This document shows positions 25,389-36,537 of a DNA stretch of 64,000 bases, piece by piece. This DNA comes from Candidatus Poribacteria bacterium (GTDB lineage: Bacteria > Poribacteria > WGA-4E > WGA-3G): NCBI GenBank assembly GCA_022821965.1, contig JAJECN010000024.1:51112-115111 (forward strand). The letters are read 5' to 3'. The notes under the pieces were generated by a model that was not told the origin of the DNA, did no database searches, and worked only from the letters and a program-made list of their open reading frames with translations. Made by a program: the position numbers and the translations under genes. Within the stretch, counting starts at the first letter, position 1. Each line of letters opens with the position of its first letter.

Positions 25389-26018
25389 ATGGATAAAAAA
25401 CTCAGCTCGCTATATAGACTCGGCGGGCTTACTGGTGTTTTGAGCGGCTTCCTTATGCTTGCGTCAAGTATTTGGTTTATTTTCGATTTATCGTCTATTT
25501 CTTCACTCTCACCAGACTTGGGAAAAATCGGGGCTTTTCACGGAATAGGGGTCGTTACGACACTTTTACTTATCCCAACCCTGTTAGCCGGTTACGGTTT
25601 ACTCTCTTCCGAAGCGAGTTCACGAAGTATTTTGGGAGCAAGCTTCGCCATCCCTTGGATTATCATAGAACTGATCGCCCACTGTTCGCAAACTGCGCCA
25701 TTAAACTCATTATCCGAACTTGCCGGTGAGCCTACCGCTGCAATTGGCACATCACTCTATGCTCTCTGGGCAGAGTGGGGCGAAGCACTCTTTATGACGG
25801 GGGCATTCCTCTGTACACTGCTATTACTCTGTTACGGTTCCGCACTTCATTCATGGGGAAACTCAATCGCGAGTTACCTATTTTTTCTTTCAATAATTGC
25901 CTTTCCAGTAGGTCTTTTCTTAAACCTTGGGGTCCAGTTGCATGTATTAATTCGAGGTATCGCCTTTTTATTCCTTGGAGGTATCCTCGTACAAGCACCA
26001 GATGAAGACGAGATATAA
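25389..26018 (+). CDS. multi-pass membrane protein of unknown function
   Basis: A 209-aa hydrophobic protein with about six predicted transmembrane helices, for example LTGVLSGFLMLASSIWFIF, GIGVVTTLLLIPTLLAGYGLL, ALFMTGAFLCTLLLLCYGSAL and YLFFLSIIAFPVGLFLNLGV, ending in an acidic cytoplasmic tail (APDEDEI). No charged residues or motifs that point to transport or catalysis were found. GGAGG stands about six bases before ATG 25389. It is divergent from the NtrC-type gene. I do not recognise a family. Confidence 0.7.
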   Translation: MDKKLSSLYRLGGLTGVLSGFLMLASSIWFIFDLSSISSLSPDLGKIGAFHGIGVVTTLLLIPTLLAGYGLLSSEASSRSILGASFAIPWIIIELIAHCSQTAPLNSLSELAGEPTAAIGTSLYALWAEWGEALFMTGAFLCTLLLLCYGSALHSWGNSIASYLFFLSIIAFPVGLFLNLGVQLHVLIRGIAFLFLGGILVQAPDEDEI

Positions 26019-26136
26019 CAGACGGCAGAATCGGAGCAATAACATTCTGCAACATTAACGTGTGAAAAGGACTCGGGACCCTTTAATATTAACCGTAGTC
26101 CCGATGTGCCATTAAACAGCTCTCACAGACCCTACA

Positions 26137-26904
26137 CTACGCATCTTCTTCATTTAGCAATCTTTCCAACTCTGCCAAAATATCCTCTTCGTCACTTTCT
26201 GCGTCAGTCTCCTCTGTTTCAAGTGATTCCAAATCGGATCGAAATTCTATGAGATTACTGAGATAGCGTTCGCGCGTAATATTTTCTGCCTCGCCGTGTT
26301 CCTCGCGTAAACATTCACCGCAGAATTCTCCAATCTGCCGAATCCCTGTGTCAATATGTTGTAGTGCTGCCGCTGTGTCATCTTCTTGTAGACTCAATTC
26401 CGCATTGGCGATGCTGTGCATCATGAGCATATAGCCTTTATACTGGTAACTCCGCCAAGCAATTTCGGAGGGCGCGCATTGGCGTGCCAAATTCGTTACA
26501 GCGATATTGGTAGCAGTATCACGCCGGACATCCTTCCACCGTTTGATGCCTGCAAATAGAAGATAGCGGGTATATCGATGAAAAGATTCCTCAAAGAGCA
26601 TTTCCCATTCCTCCGACTCTAATTGAAATCCTTCATGCGTGTTGTGTTCTTCTTCATAAGCTTTCAATTTCGCGAAGAAGTAATCATAATAGGAATCCAC
26701 ACCGTGCGGACGCATACCATCGGGTCTACCGGTCGCGTAAATACGCGAGATAGTGAAGGCATTGGGTTGTACGACGACAACCTCCCTACCGTCTTCAATC
26801 TGTAGAACACTCACCGGACGGTCCGCGTCAAGGTTCAGCATCTCAAGGATTCGATCAAAGGTCTGAACCCATCGAGTATTTCTTTGTATAGAATCGTTCG
26901 CCAT
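26137..26904 (-). CDS. uncharacterised acidic protein
   Basis: ATG 26904 with AAGGAT nine bases upstream gives a 255-aa soluble protein starting MANDSIQRNTRW. The ORF track extends 33 codons further, but those residues come from a heptad palindromic repeat and should be dropped. It has an N-terminal beta-rich portion (SVLQIEDGREVVVVQPNAFTISRIYATGRPDG), a helical middle with aromatic residues (EESFHRYTRYLLFAGIKRW), and a very acidic tail (EETDAESDEEDILAELERLLNEEDA). No recognised domain. It lies downstream of carB in the same direction and may be read through from the pyr genes. Confidence 0.65.
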   Translation of the reverse strand: MANDSIQRNTRWVQTFDRILEMLNLDADRPVSVLQIEDGREVVVVQPNAFTISRIYATGRPDGMRPHGVDSYYDYFFAKLKAYEEEHNTHEGFQLESEEWEMLFEESFHRYTRYLLFAGIKRWKDVRRDTATNIAVTNLARQCAPSEIAWRSYQYKGYMLMMHSIANAELSLQEDDTAAALQHIDTGIRQIGEFCGECLREEHGEAENITRERYLSNLIEFRSDLESLETEETDAESDEEDILAELERLLNEEDA

Positions 26905-26946
26905 TTGTATATCCTTTTTATCGTTGTCAGTTTGCCTCGCAGGGAG

Positions 26947-27033
26947 AGTTGTCAGTTGTCGGTAACTCCTTATAGTAGGTGAGAACGCTTGCAACTGACA
27001 CACGCTTAACTGAAAACTGATAACCGATAACTA
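26947..27033. repeat. heptad palindromic element downstream of carB
   Basis: Left arm GAGTTGTCAGTTGTCGGTAAC, right arm CTTAACTGAAAACTGATAACCGATAACT, core GTAGGTGAGAACGCTTGCAAC. The right arm ends at the carB stop codon. Confidence 0.8.
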
Positions 27034-30000
27034 TTAAAGCATTTGAAAATAATCTTGAAGCGGCGTGACTGTAATATCTCCACGTTGCAACGCATCAATG
27101 GCGTTGACGGCTGCTGCTGCACCGGGGATCGTTGAGAAAATCGGAATATCATGCGCTATCGCCATTTCGCGAATTAAGAGTTCATTGGAACGATGCAAAT
27201 CGCCGGTTGGTGTATTAATAATTAAATCTACCGCATGATTTTTGATATAATCGTGAATCGTCGGTCTGCCTTTACCGATACTGAAAACGAGTTCTGACTC
27301 CATTCCGTTGCGGAGCAGCACCTTTGCTGTTCCATGTGTGGCAATGAGTTCAAAGCCCATGTCAGTCAGTTTTTTGGCAATGAAGATAATAGCACGCTTG
27401 TCTTTATTTTTAACACTGATAAAAACCTTGCCACCGATAGGCAACGTATAACCACACGCCTTTTGTGCCTTCGCAAAGGCGCGAGAAACATCTGTATCAA
27501 TTCCCATGACCTCGCCAGTTGACTTCATTTCGGGGCCTAAGCGCGTGTTTGAACCGGGAAAACGGTTAAAGGGAAATACCGGTGCCTTGACGCTGAAATA
27601 CGCAGGCTCAATCTCGCTCGTAAATCCAACTTCAGCAAGTGTCTTACCTGCCATCACACGCGCTGCCAGTTTTGCTAACGGTACACCAATCGCTTTACTC
27701 ACAAATGGAATGGTTCGTGAGGCGCGCGGATTCACTTCAAGCACATAAATCTCATCGTTCTTTATGGCATATTGGACATTCATTAAGCCACGGACACGTA
27801 GTGCTTTCGCCAAGGCGTAAGTGGAGGTCTTAAGGTTTTCAATCTGTTCATCTACGAGCGTATATGGGGGCAACACGCAATCGCTATCTCCCGAATGAAT
27901 GCCTGCCTCTTCAATATGCTCCATGATGCCACCGATGACAGTAAGGTCTCCATCCGATATCGCATCGACATCAACTTCAATCGCTTCCTCAAGATATTTG
28001 TCAATAAGCACAGGATGCTCTGGCGACGCTTGAACAGCAGACTGCATGTATTCATGCAGAAGTTCCTCGTCGTAAACTATTTGCATGGCACGTCCACCTA
28101 AAACATACGACGGACGGACAATCACAGGGTAACCGAGTGCAGCCGCAATAGGTGCGGCTTCCTCACTTGAAGTCGCAGTCCCGTTAGGTGGTTGCATTAA
28201 TCCAACGTCGTCTAACACCTCTTTGAAGAGCTGCCGATTCTCGGAACGCGCTATATCTTCAGGGCTTGTGCCAATTATCGGCATGCCTGCATTTTTGAGT
28301 GCGACAGCAAGGTTCAGCGGTGTCTGTCCACCAAACTGAACGATGACTCCTACCGGTTTTTCTTTGTGATAAATATTCAGAACGTCTTCACACGTCAATG
28401 GTTCAAAGTAGAGTCGATCAGAAGTGTCGTAATCGGTGCTAACAGTTTCCGGATTACTGTTTACCATGATGGTTTCATAACCATCGGTTTTGAGTGCGAG
28501 GGCAGCATGAACACAACAGTAGTCGAATTCGATCCCTTGTCCAATACGGTTCGGACCGCCACCGAGAATCATGATTTTGGGCTTATCAGATGGACGCACC
28601 TCATCTTCACTGGAACAAGTTGAATAATAGTAGGGTGTTTCCGCTTCAAACTCAGCAGCACAGGTGTCCACGGTTTTGAAAGTCGCCTCAATGCCAAGTT
28701 TTGTTCGACATTTGCGAATGGCTTCTTCAGACACGTCATAGATGTCCCCCAGCTGCCGATCAGAAAATCCAAACTGCTTTGCCTGATGAAGGAGTTTTTT
28801 CGTGGTTGTGCCATCTGTTTCATGTTCCGGTGGTACTTGACTTGTCGCAGAACTTTGCAAACGCTGCCCTATATGTTGCCGTGTATCGGGTTCCGACAAA
28901 GTCTTTTCAAAGTCTACAATTTCTTTCAAATTGTAGAGGAAAAACGGGTCGATATGTGTGTAGGCATAGATTTCCTCAATGCTCATTCCACGTGCAAGGG
29001 CAGCTTTGATATAAAAGATGCGTTTGACATTTGGGATACTCAACTTGCTCGGAAGTTCAGACAGCGGCAGCGCATCAAGTGGATGGTTATCTAAGCCGGA
29101 CCAGCCGGTTTCCAACGAGCGTAAGCCTTTCTGTAACGCCTCTTTAAAGGTTCTACCGATAGCCATCGCTTCACCGACGGATTTCATCTGTGTTGTGAGC
29201 GTTTCATCAGTCCCTTGGAACTTTTCAAACGCCCATCTCGGAATTTTGACCACAACGTAGTCAATTGTCGGTTCAAAGCAGGCAGGCGTTTCAGCGGTAA
29301 TATCGTTCGGAATTTCATCCAAATTATAACCGACAGCGAGTTTCGCTGCGATTTTCGCAATTGGAAATCCAGTGGCTTTTGATGCAAGTGCAGAACTCCG
29401 AGAAACGCGGGGGTTCATCTCAATAACCACCTGTTTCCCAGTTTTCGGATCGACAGCAAACTGGATATTGGAGCCGCCGGTGTCAACGCCAATCTCACGG
29501 ATAATCTTAATTGCCGAATCCCGCATCAGTTGATATTCCTTATCCGTCAATGTTTGGATAGGCGCGACGGTAATACTATCACCCGTGTGGACCCCCATAG
29601 CATCAACGTTTTCAATGGAACATATAATGACAACGTTGTCCGCTCCATCCCGCATTACCTCCAACTCGAATTCCTTCCACCCGATGACAGACTCTTCGAT
29701 GAGCAGTTCACTGATTGGGCTTAGGGCGAGTCCCGCCGTGACCATTTTTTCATATTCTTCGATGTTGTAAGCGATACCGCCACCCGTACCACCAAGCGTA
29801 AAGGCAGGACGGATAATCGCAGGGAAGCCGATCTGCCCAATAAGGGCAAGTGCCTCTGGCACGGAGTGTGCAATGCCACTCTGTGGAACGGCCAGCCCAA
29901 TTTTTGTCATCGCCTCTTTGAAAAGGGCACGGTCCTCCGCTTTCTGGATAGCGGGCAGTTTTGCACCAATCAGCTCAACCGCGTACTTATCTAACACCCC

Positions 30001-30315
30001 CGATTCTGCAAGTTCAACAGATACGTTCAAAGCAGTTTGTCCACCGAGGGTCGGCAGCAACGCTTGCGGTCGCTCCTTGGCAATTACGAGCTCCACTGTA
30101 TCCGCAGTAATCGGTTCGATGTACGTTTGATCGGCAAAGTCCGGATCGGTCATGATAGTAGCAGGATTACTATTGACAAGGGTAATCTCATACCCTTCCT
30201 CCTTAAGTGCCTTACACGCCTGCGTTCCGGAGTAATCAAACTCGCACGCCTGCCCGATAATAATCGCACCGGATCCGATAATTAAGATTTTTTCTATGTC
30301 TGTTCGCTTTGGCAT
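27034..30315 (-). CDS. carB: carbamoyl-phosphate synthase large subunit CarB
   Basis: Makes carbamoyl phosphate from bicarbonate, ammonia and two ATP for pyrimidine and arginine synthesis. The 1093-aa protein shows both homologous ATP-grasp halves: [24 protein letters not shown] at the start with [30 protein letters not shown], and the second copy [54 protein letters not shown], followed by the C-terminal MGS-like allosteric domain. The linker near residues 485-510 ([21 protein letters not shown]) is somewhat longer than usual. No Shine-Dalgarno: the ATG follows a heptad arm directly. It lies 100 bases after carA. Confidence 0.97.
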   Translation of the reverse strand: MPKRTDIEKILIIGSGAIIIGQACEFDYSGTQACKALKEEGYEITLVNSNPATIMTDPDFADQTYIEPITADTVELVIAKERPQALLPTLGGQTALNVSVELAESGVLDKYAVELIGAKLPAIQKAEDRALFKEAMTKIGLAVPQSGIAHSVPEALALIGQIGFPAIIRPAFTLGGTGGGIAYNIEEYEKMVTAGLALSPISELLIEESVIGWKEFELEVMRDGADNVVIICSIENVDAMGVHTGDSITVAPIQTLTDKEYQLMRDSAIKIIREIGVDTGGSNIQFAVDPKTGKQVVIEMNPRVSRSSALASKATGFPIAKIAAKLAVGYNLDEIPNDITAETPACFEPTIDYVVVKIPRWAFEKFQGTDETLTTQMKSVGEAMAIGRTFKEALQKGLRSLETGWSGLDNHPLDALPLSELPSKLSIPNVKRIFYIKAALARGMSIEEIYAYTHIDPFFLYNLKEIVDFEKTLSEPDTRQHIGQRLQSSATSQVPPEHETDGTTTKKLLHQAKQFGFSDRQLGDIYDVSEEAIRKCRTKLGIEATFKTVDTCAAEFEAETPYYYSTCSSEDEVRPSDKPKIMILGGGPNRIGQGIEFDYCCVHAALALKTDGYETIMVNSNPETVSTDYDTSDRLYFEPLTCEDVLNIYHKEKPVGVIVQFGGQTPLNLAVALKNAGMPIIGTSPEDIARSENRQLFKEVLDDVGLMQPPNGTATSSEEAAPIAAALGYPVIVRPSYVLGGRAMQIVYDEELLHEYMQSAVQASPEHPVLIDKYLEEAIEVDVDAISDGDLTVIGGIMEHIEEAGIHSGDSDCVLPPYTLVDEQIENLKTSTYALAKALRVRGLMNVQYAIKNDEIYVLEVNPRASRTIPFVSKAIGVPLAKLAARVMAGKTLAEVGFTSEIEPAYFSVKAPVFPFNRFPGSNTRLGPEMKSTGEVMGIDTDVSRAFAKAQKACGYTLPIGGKVFISVKNKDKRAIIFIAKKLTDMGFELIATHGTAKVLLRNGMESELVFSIGKGRPTIHDYIKNHAVDLIINTPTGDLHRSNELLIREMAIAHDIPIFSTIPGAAAAVNAIDALQRGDITVTPLQDYFQML

Positions 30316-30317
30316 GA

Positions 30318-30356
30318 TTTGTTTTCGGTTATTGGTTGTCGGTCATCGGTTAAGAA
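30318..30356. repeat. heptad repeat arm between carA and carB
   Basis: GTTTTCG-GTTATTG-GTTGTCG-GTCATCG-GTTAAG, one arm only, next to the carB start codon; the second arm appears eroded (TAAAGTCTGAAAATAAG). Confidence 0.7.
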
Positions 30357-30415
30357 GTTTTCGTTTAGAATAAAGTCTGAAAATAAGTGGACGCTTTAAG
30401 AAAACACAAAACATC

Positions 30416-31675
30416 TCACCTGCGCTGGCGAGGTTTGGAACCTCGCCCTTTCGTTGGTGTATAGATAATTATGGGCTTTACTATAAATGACTGCTGACGA
30501 CCCTCTTCCCCCATCATTTCCGTAAAACGTGAAAATAGATAACTTGCATCATGCGGACCGGGTGATGCCTCCGGATGATACTGCACAGAAAAAATGGGAT
30601 ACTCCCGATGCTGTATCCCTTCAAGTGTGTCATCATTTAGATTAATATGTGTAACGTCAACGCTATTTGGTAGTGAATCAATATCAACACAGAACCCGTG
30701 GTTTTGCGAGGTGATTTCAACCCGATCGGTCTCAAGGTGTTTGACAGGTTGATTCGCACCCCGATGTCCAAACTTCAGTTTGAACGTTTTCCCACCAAGG
30801 GCAAGTCCCAAAAGTTGATGCCCCAGACAGATACCGAAAAGCGGTTTTTTGCCCATTAATCCTTGAATTGTCTCAATGGCATAGTCAACTGGCATTGGAT
30901 CACCCGGACCGTTCGATAGGAACACACCATCCGGTTCCGCCGCGAGAATCTCTTCAGCAGTCGTTTTCGCTGGTACCACTTGCACCTGACATCCGTGCTC
31001 AGTGAGTTGACGTAAGATATTGTATTTAATACCGAAATCAAGAGCAACGACGCGATATTTGGAAATGTGGCTTTCGGTTTTCGGATTTTGGCTATCAGTA
31101 AGAAAACTCTGATGTGCATCGGATCCCTCTTTCTGACTGCTGACTGCTGATTGCTGACCGCTGTCTTGTTGCTGCCATGCATACGAGCTTGGACACGTCA
31201 CCCGATGCACCAAGTCCCAACCTACCAAACCGTGCCACGCTTTAGCTTTCTCTACAAGAGACTCAGGATTCAGATCTTCCGTAGAGAGACATCCATTCAT
31301 TACCCCATGAACTCGGAGACGACGGGTGAGCGCACGAGTATCGATCCCTTGGATCCCAATAATACCGTGTTCTGATAAGTAGGAATCTAAACTCCATTTT
31401 GAACGCCAATTGCTATAGTACGCGCTGTATTCACGAACAACAAACCCTTCCACCTGAGGACCGATGGATTCCACGTCTGCTTCGTTACAACCGTAATTGC
31501 CAATCAATGGATATGTCATCGTCACGATCTGTCCTTTGTAAGAGGGATCGGTCAAAACTTCCTGATAACCCGTCATACTTGTATTAAAGACAACCTCGCC
31601 GAGGGTTTCACCCGTCGCCCCAAATTGCTCACCTTCAAAAACTGTTCCGTCCGCTAACGCGAGAATCGCTTTCAT
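30416..31675 (-). CDS. carA: carbamoyl-phosphate synthase small subunit CarA, with repeat-derived insert and tail
   Basis: Glutaminase subunit that feeds ammonia to CarB. N-terminal half: [50 protein letters not shown]-terminal class I amidotransferase: [26 protein letters not shown] with the catalytic Cys, SQNHGFCVD and [13 protein letters not shown]. Between the two halves residues about 170-204 ([17 protein letters not shown]...) are encoded by a complete heptad palindrome inserted in frame. The last ~30 residues after FTEMM are also extra and end in [10 protein letters not shown], encoded by a second hairpin repeat. The catalytic parts are untouched. ATG 31675 directly precedes carB in the operon direction. 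Confidence 0.96.
   Translation of the reverse strand: MKAILALADGTVFEGEQFGATGETLGEVVFNTSMTGYQEVLTDPSYKGQIVTMTYPLIGNYGCNEADVESIGPQVEGFVVREYSAYYSNWRSKWSLDSYLSEHGIIGIQGIDTRALTRRLRVHGVMNGCLSTEDLNPESLVEKAKAWHGLVGWDLVHRVTCPSSYAWQQQDSGQQSAVSSQKEGSDAHQSFLTDSQNPKTESHISKYRVVALDFGIKYNILRQLTEHGCQVQVVPAKTTAEEILAAEPDGVFLSNGPGDPMPVDYAIETIQGLMGKKPLFGICLGHQLLGLALGGKTFKLKFGHRGANQPVKHLETDRVEITSQNHGFCVDIDSLPNSVDVTHINLNDDTLEGIQHREYPIFSVQYHPEASPGPHDASYLFSRFTEMMGEEGRQQSFIVKPIIIYTPTKGRGSKPRQRR
30427..30447. repeat. GGCGAGGTT/AACCTCGCC hairpin encoding the CarA C-terminus
   Basis: Two perfect nine-base arms around a TGG loop lie just inside the carA stop codon. A decayed relative (GCGGTTTGGAACCTCACC) occurs near 11690. 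Confidence 0.75.
31071..31164. repeat. heptad palindromic element inside carA
   Basis: Arms CTTTCGGTTTTCGG...GGCTATCAGTAAGAAA and CTGACTGCTGACTGCTGATTGC are inverted copies made of seven-base units (coding strand GTCAGCA repeated). The whole element is open and in frame with carA. Confidence 0.75.
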
Positions 31676-31772
31676 TTTTCTAATTTTCCTTGCGGTTCGT
31701 TTAGACGGATTGCGGGAAGAACAGTTCTCTCCGTATATCCGCCTGCGCTGTTGTTGCAGGCTACGCGCTTTT

Positions 31773-33646
<1,874 letters not shown>

Positions 33647-33666
33647 CTATGCAATCTCTTAATAAC

Positions 33667-33702
33667 AAAAAAGCCCCTCCCGCCTGATGTGACGAGAAAG
33701 GC
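33667..33702 (-). terminator. attenuator terminator of the pyr leader
   Basis: On the minus strand GCCTTTCTC pairs with GGGAGGGGC over nine positions (with G-U pairs), loop GTCACATCAGGC, followed by TTTTTTGTT, about 30 bases before the pyrR start. Its position in the leader, not after a gene, fits transcription attenuation. Confidence 0.75.
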
Positions 33703-33749
33703 ATCATCCAAATAATTCCGATGGACAGGCTAACTTTTGGCTCCGATTC

Positions 33750-33800
33750 AAATTCCGATCTTGCATCCTTTTTTCAACCTCTCTGGATTGGATTAAAAAG
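33750..33800 (-). promoter_or_regulatory. PyrR-binding loop (anti-antiterminator)
   Basis: The minus strand reads ATCCAGAGAGGTTG then AAAAAAGGAT, closely matching the conserved UCCAGAGAGGCU terminal loop bound by PyrR in Bacillus pyr leaders; ATCC and GGAT can close the loop. The adjoining sequence down to the terminator could form the alternative antiterminator. Confidence 0.75.
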
Positions 33801-33833
33801 GGTTTTATTAATATTAACACCTTAATTTCTTAT

Positions 33834-33862
33834 ATTATATCATATTTATATGTTAATTGCAA
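33834..33862 (-). promoter_or_regulatory. promoter of the pyr operon
   Basis: On the minus strand TTGCAA (33862-33857), a 17-base spacer and TATAAT (33839-33834). The transcript would begin near 33827 and carry the PyrR loop and attenuator. Confidence 0.75.
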
Positions 33863-33903
33863 ACTTTTTTATTTTTTTTAGGCGCGATATCAAACTTCTG
33901 TGA

Positions 33904-34509
33904 TTACACCTTTTGCTCAACCATACTGGCGAGGATGCCGAGAATTTTGTCGCACTGTGAGATATGATAGACCACTCTATCAATATGAAGTCTTTCGCCT
34001 TTCAATTTGAGAAACCGCCAATCTGTTCCGGAGGTTGTGGCACCATAGATGCAAGGAATGTTATTATCTCTCTCAGCGTTAAAACGTTGTGCTGCGATCA
34101 TCTCGGCGGCGCACTGACCGAGCCCGACTATCAAATTCTCGCGTTTTGCTTCAACCAGAATGATAACGGGTGCCTCTAAGAAAGAGAGTAGCGGAGACAG
34201 ACTCACTAAAAAATCACATATACCTGTTAATCCTTGTTCAGTATCAACGCTAAACTCAATCCCTGAAAAGAAGCTGATACGGTGATCGAAATATTTTCGC
34301 AGTTCAAACAGCACATCAGCCACAATCAGCTCCGAGCGTGCTTTCTCTGTACCACTGGAGATGGCTAATTCCACCCTTTCCGCTAACTCGTCTGTGAAAC
34401 GCTTCCGTAGTGCTACTGTTGATGCTTGAGAAAAAATGTCTGCGGACTCAACTATTTCTAATTGAAACGCTGTTCGCACCATTTCTAATGTAAAATTACT
34501 ATATGCCAT
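33904..34509 (-). CDS. probable PD-(D/E)XK-fold nuclease-like protein
   Basis: A 201-aa protein with a restriction-endonuclease-like core: SELIVADVLFELRKYF, then GLTGICDFLVSLS providing the first acidic residue and VIILVEAKRENLIVGLGQCAAEMIAAQ providing the ExK pair, followed by a typical IYGATTSGTDWRFLKL. Similar proteins are frequent in cyanobacteria and environmental bacteria with no proven role. GGAGG stands 11 bases before ATG 34509. It lies immediately upstream of the pyr promoter in the same direction but is not part of that operon. Nuclease activity is inferred only from the motif spacing. Confidence 0.65.
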   Translation of the reverse strand: MAYSNFTLEMVRTAFQLEIVESADIFSQASTVALRKRFTDELAERVELAISSGTEKARSELIVADVLFELRKYFDHRISFFSGIEFSVDTEQGLTGICDFLVSLSPLLSFLEAPVIILVEAKRENLIVGLGQCAAEMIAAQRFNAERDNNIPCIYGATTSGTDWRFLKLKGERLHIDRVVYHISQCDKILGILASMVEQKV

Positions 34510-34627
34510 TACGACCTTGCCTCCTCCGCGTCGAATTCTACTAAGACTCTCAATATCGTAGAATTATGTTAGGTATATCACATAAAATTTCTGTTGTCAA
34601 GGGAAACTAAACAAATGTTAACGCTCT

Positions 34628-35410
34628 TTATTCCCCCTGCACAGCACTGATTTCGTCTTCCGAAATTTTATGGACGCTTTTTGGATTAAAGGTCTGTGTT
34701 GTATCTACGCGTAAAGCAACTTCAATCCTACCGCCCGTTAGCACAAAGAACTGAATCAGGAAACCACCGCCCTGCATAGATTCAACCTGATAATCTTCTT
34801 CGTCAAGATCGCCAAGCCATCTCGGCAAAGCCTCCTCAAACTTCGGGTGTGCAAGCACACCTTCTGGCAACGCGATAATCAGAGTACCGGGCGCATCACC
34901 GATAGCATTGCCGATAACTTCGCGTCTCTCCACCATAAATGGTACAACACGGTTCGCATATTCAAAATCATCGGAGGAGGTGCGTTCCGGTGGCACAAGC
35001 CCCCATGTCAGGTGATGGATAAAAGGATTTCCGTACCCTTGACCGAGCATGTGTTGCAGTGCAGGTTTATCAACGGGATGCACGACAGCAACATAATCAA
35101 ACCATCCTTCATCGCGCGCGGGACTATCCGTGGGTAATTGGGCAGAGACATTGATATAATCACAGCCATCAACAGGCGATGGATAACACCGCGCATCCCA
35201 ACCGTTGACATAGCCGAGTTGTTTCAAACCGTCTGCAACGAGGTGTGGCGGGTCGCAGAAGATCGCAGCGTGATCCATGTTCGGATGGATTTCTACACCG
35301 GCACCCATGACGCGTTCTGCAACCTCAGTCGCTTCCTTGAAACGAAGATCGGCGTTTTCGATCGTCAGGTAATCATCAAAATTTGTTGGTAATTTCATCA
35401 AGCTTTTCAT
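34628..35410 (-). CDS. uncharacterised conserved-looking protein
   Basis: A 260-aa soluble protein without recognised domain. It has two half-like regions: DHAAIFCDPPHLVADGLKQLGY...CDYINVSAQLP, and FDYVAVVHPVDKPALQHMLGQGYGNPFIHHLTWGLVP, whose spaced His/Asp and Tyr residues remind me of vicinal-oxygen-chelate enzymes, but this is weak. The C-terminal part (FLIQFFVLTGGRIEVALRVDTTQTFNPKS) is beta-rich. GAGG lies six bases before ATG 35410. It is divergent from the HpcH/HpaI-type aldolase gene and may share a regulatory region with it. Confidence 0.6.
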   Translation of the reverse strand: MKSLMKLPTNFDDYLTIENADLRFKEATEVAERVMGAGVEIHPNMDHAAIFCDPPHLVADGLKQLGYVNGWDARCYPSPVDGCDYINVSAQLPTDSPARDEGWFDYVAVVHPVDKPALQHMLGQGYGNPFIHHLTWGLVPPERTSSDDFEYANRVVPFMVERREVIGNAIGDAPGTLIIALPEGVLAHPKFEEALPRWLGDLDEEDYQVESMQGGGFLIQFFVLTGGRIEVALRVDTTQTFNPKSVHKISEDEISAVQGE

Positions 35411-35542
35411 GAGAAACCTCTATTTGTATCTTGAAGGAGAGCATTTAGAAGAATCAATTAATCCGAGTCAGATATTACAAGTTTAACAGAAATTGTGTCT
35501 ATAAACAAGCGTTTTTGGACATCCGTTGGAATCCAAAAATTG

Positions 35543-35571
35543 TTGAAAAAAGTACATATCTCTGCTAATGT
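35543..35571 (+). promoter_or_regulatory. promoter of the HpcH/HpaI-type gene
   Basis: TTGAAA (35543-35548), 17-base spacer, TAATGT (35566-35571); the transcript would have a leader of about 45 bases with GAGGAG before ATG 35623. Confidence 0.5.
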
Positions 35572-35622
35572 TAATGTAGACTTGAACGCTACGTCCTATA
35601 TTCAAAAACAGAGGAGCAATTT

Positions 35623-36411
35623 ATGAGAAAAAACACGTTTAGAGAGCTACTCAATGCGGATAAACCGACAGTCGGCACGCATATCCATACTACATGGCCC
35701 TCCATCGTTGAAGCGATCGGACACACAGGGATGTACGACTACGTCGAATTCGTAGGCGAATACGGTCCGTTCGATCTGCACGATCTGGACAACTTATGCC
35801 GAGCGGCTGAACTTCACAACATCTCTACAATGATTAAAGTCGACCAAGAGCCACGCGGCTTCATCGCACAACGCGCGATTGGCTCTGGCTTCCAAAGTGT
35901 GCTCTACGCGGATTGCCAAAACGTCGAAGATGTAAAAGAATGCGTGAAAATTACGCGTGCTGATACACCGGAAGATGGGGGCAGCTACGGTGTAGCGACC
36001 CGCCGATTTTCCTATATGGGTTACGGAGGTGGTCCAGAATACGTTCAAGCACTCCGTGATGTCGTTAACGTCATTATGATTGAGAAGAAAGGCACCGTTG
36101 AGAACCTTGAAGAGGTGCTGTCTGTTAAAGGCGTTGATATGATTCAGTGGGGCGGTTCAGATTATTCGATGAGTGTCGGGATGGTCGGTCAGCGCGGTGC
36201 GCCTGAAATCCAAGAGGCACACGACCGGGTGTTCAAAACCGCGATAAAAATGGGGGTGCCGCCGCGCGCGGAAATTGGAAGTGCCGACGACACGAAACGC
36301 TATCTGGATATGGGGGTTCGGCATTTCTGCATCGGCACCGACATTTCCATCCTCTATAGTTGGTGGCGGGAACAGGGTGACGGGGTAAGGAAGGCTCTTG
36401 AAGGACATTAG
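35623..36411 (+). CDS. HpcH/HpaI-family aldolase
   Basis: Class II pyruvate-type aldolase family (2,4-dihydroxyhept-2-ene-1,7-dioate aldolase-like). Seen: VGTHIHTTWPSIVEAIGHTGMYDYVEFVGEYGPFD at the N-terminus, the conserved Arg/Gln region VATRRFSYMGYG, MIEKKGTVENLEEVLSVKGVDMIQWGGSDYSMSVG with metal-binding Glu and Asp, and the C-terminal RHFCIGTDISILYSWW. Length 262 aa fits. It would cleave or form a C-C bond using a pyruvate-like enolate; the substrate is unknown. Convergent with the creatininase-family gene, with a complete heptad element between them. Confidence 0.88.
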   Translation: MRKNTFRELLNADKPTVGTHIHTTWPSIVEAIGHTGMYDYVEFVGEYGPFDLHDLDNLCRAAELHNISTMIKVDQEPRGFIAQRAIGSGFQSVLYADCQNVEDVKECVKITRADTPEDGGSYGVATRRFSYMGYGGGPEYVQALRDVVNVIMIEKKGTVENLEEVLSVKGVDMIQWGGSDYSMSVGMVGQRGAPEIQEAHDRVFKTAIKMGVPPRAEIGSADDTKRYLDMGVRHFCIGTDISILYSWWREQGDGVRKALEGH

Positions 36412-36412
36412 A

Positions 36413-36537
36413 GTAGTTATCAGTTTTCAGTTATCGGTTATCAGTTAAGAGGCATGCTGTGGCGGGTACAACAAAAGCAACTGCCACAAGTGGTTAACTG
36501 ACAACTGATGACTGAAAACTGATAACCGACAACTATT
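36413..36537. repeat. heptad palindromic element, best-preserved copy
   Basis: Left arm TAGTTATCAGTTTTCAGTTATCG + GTTATCAGTTAAG and right arm TTAACTGACAACTGATGACTG + AAAACTGATAACCGACAACTA are near-perfect inverted copies of 36-43 bases around a 45-base core (GAGGCATGCTG...CTGCCACAAG). Each arm is a chain of seven-base units of the form GTTWTCR. Confidence 0.85.
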
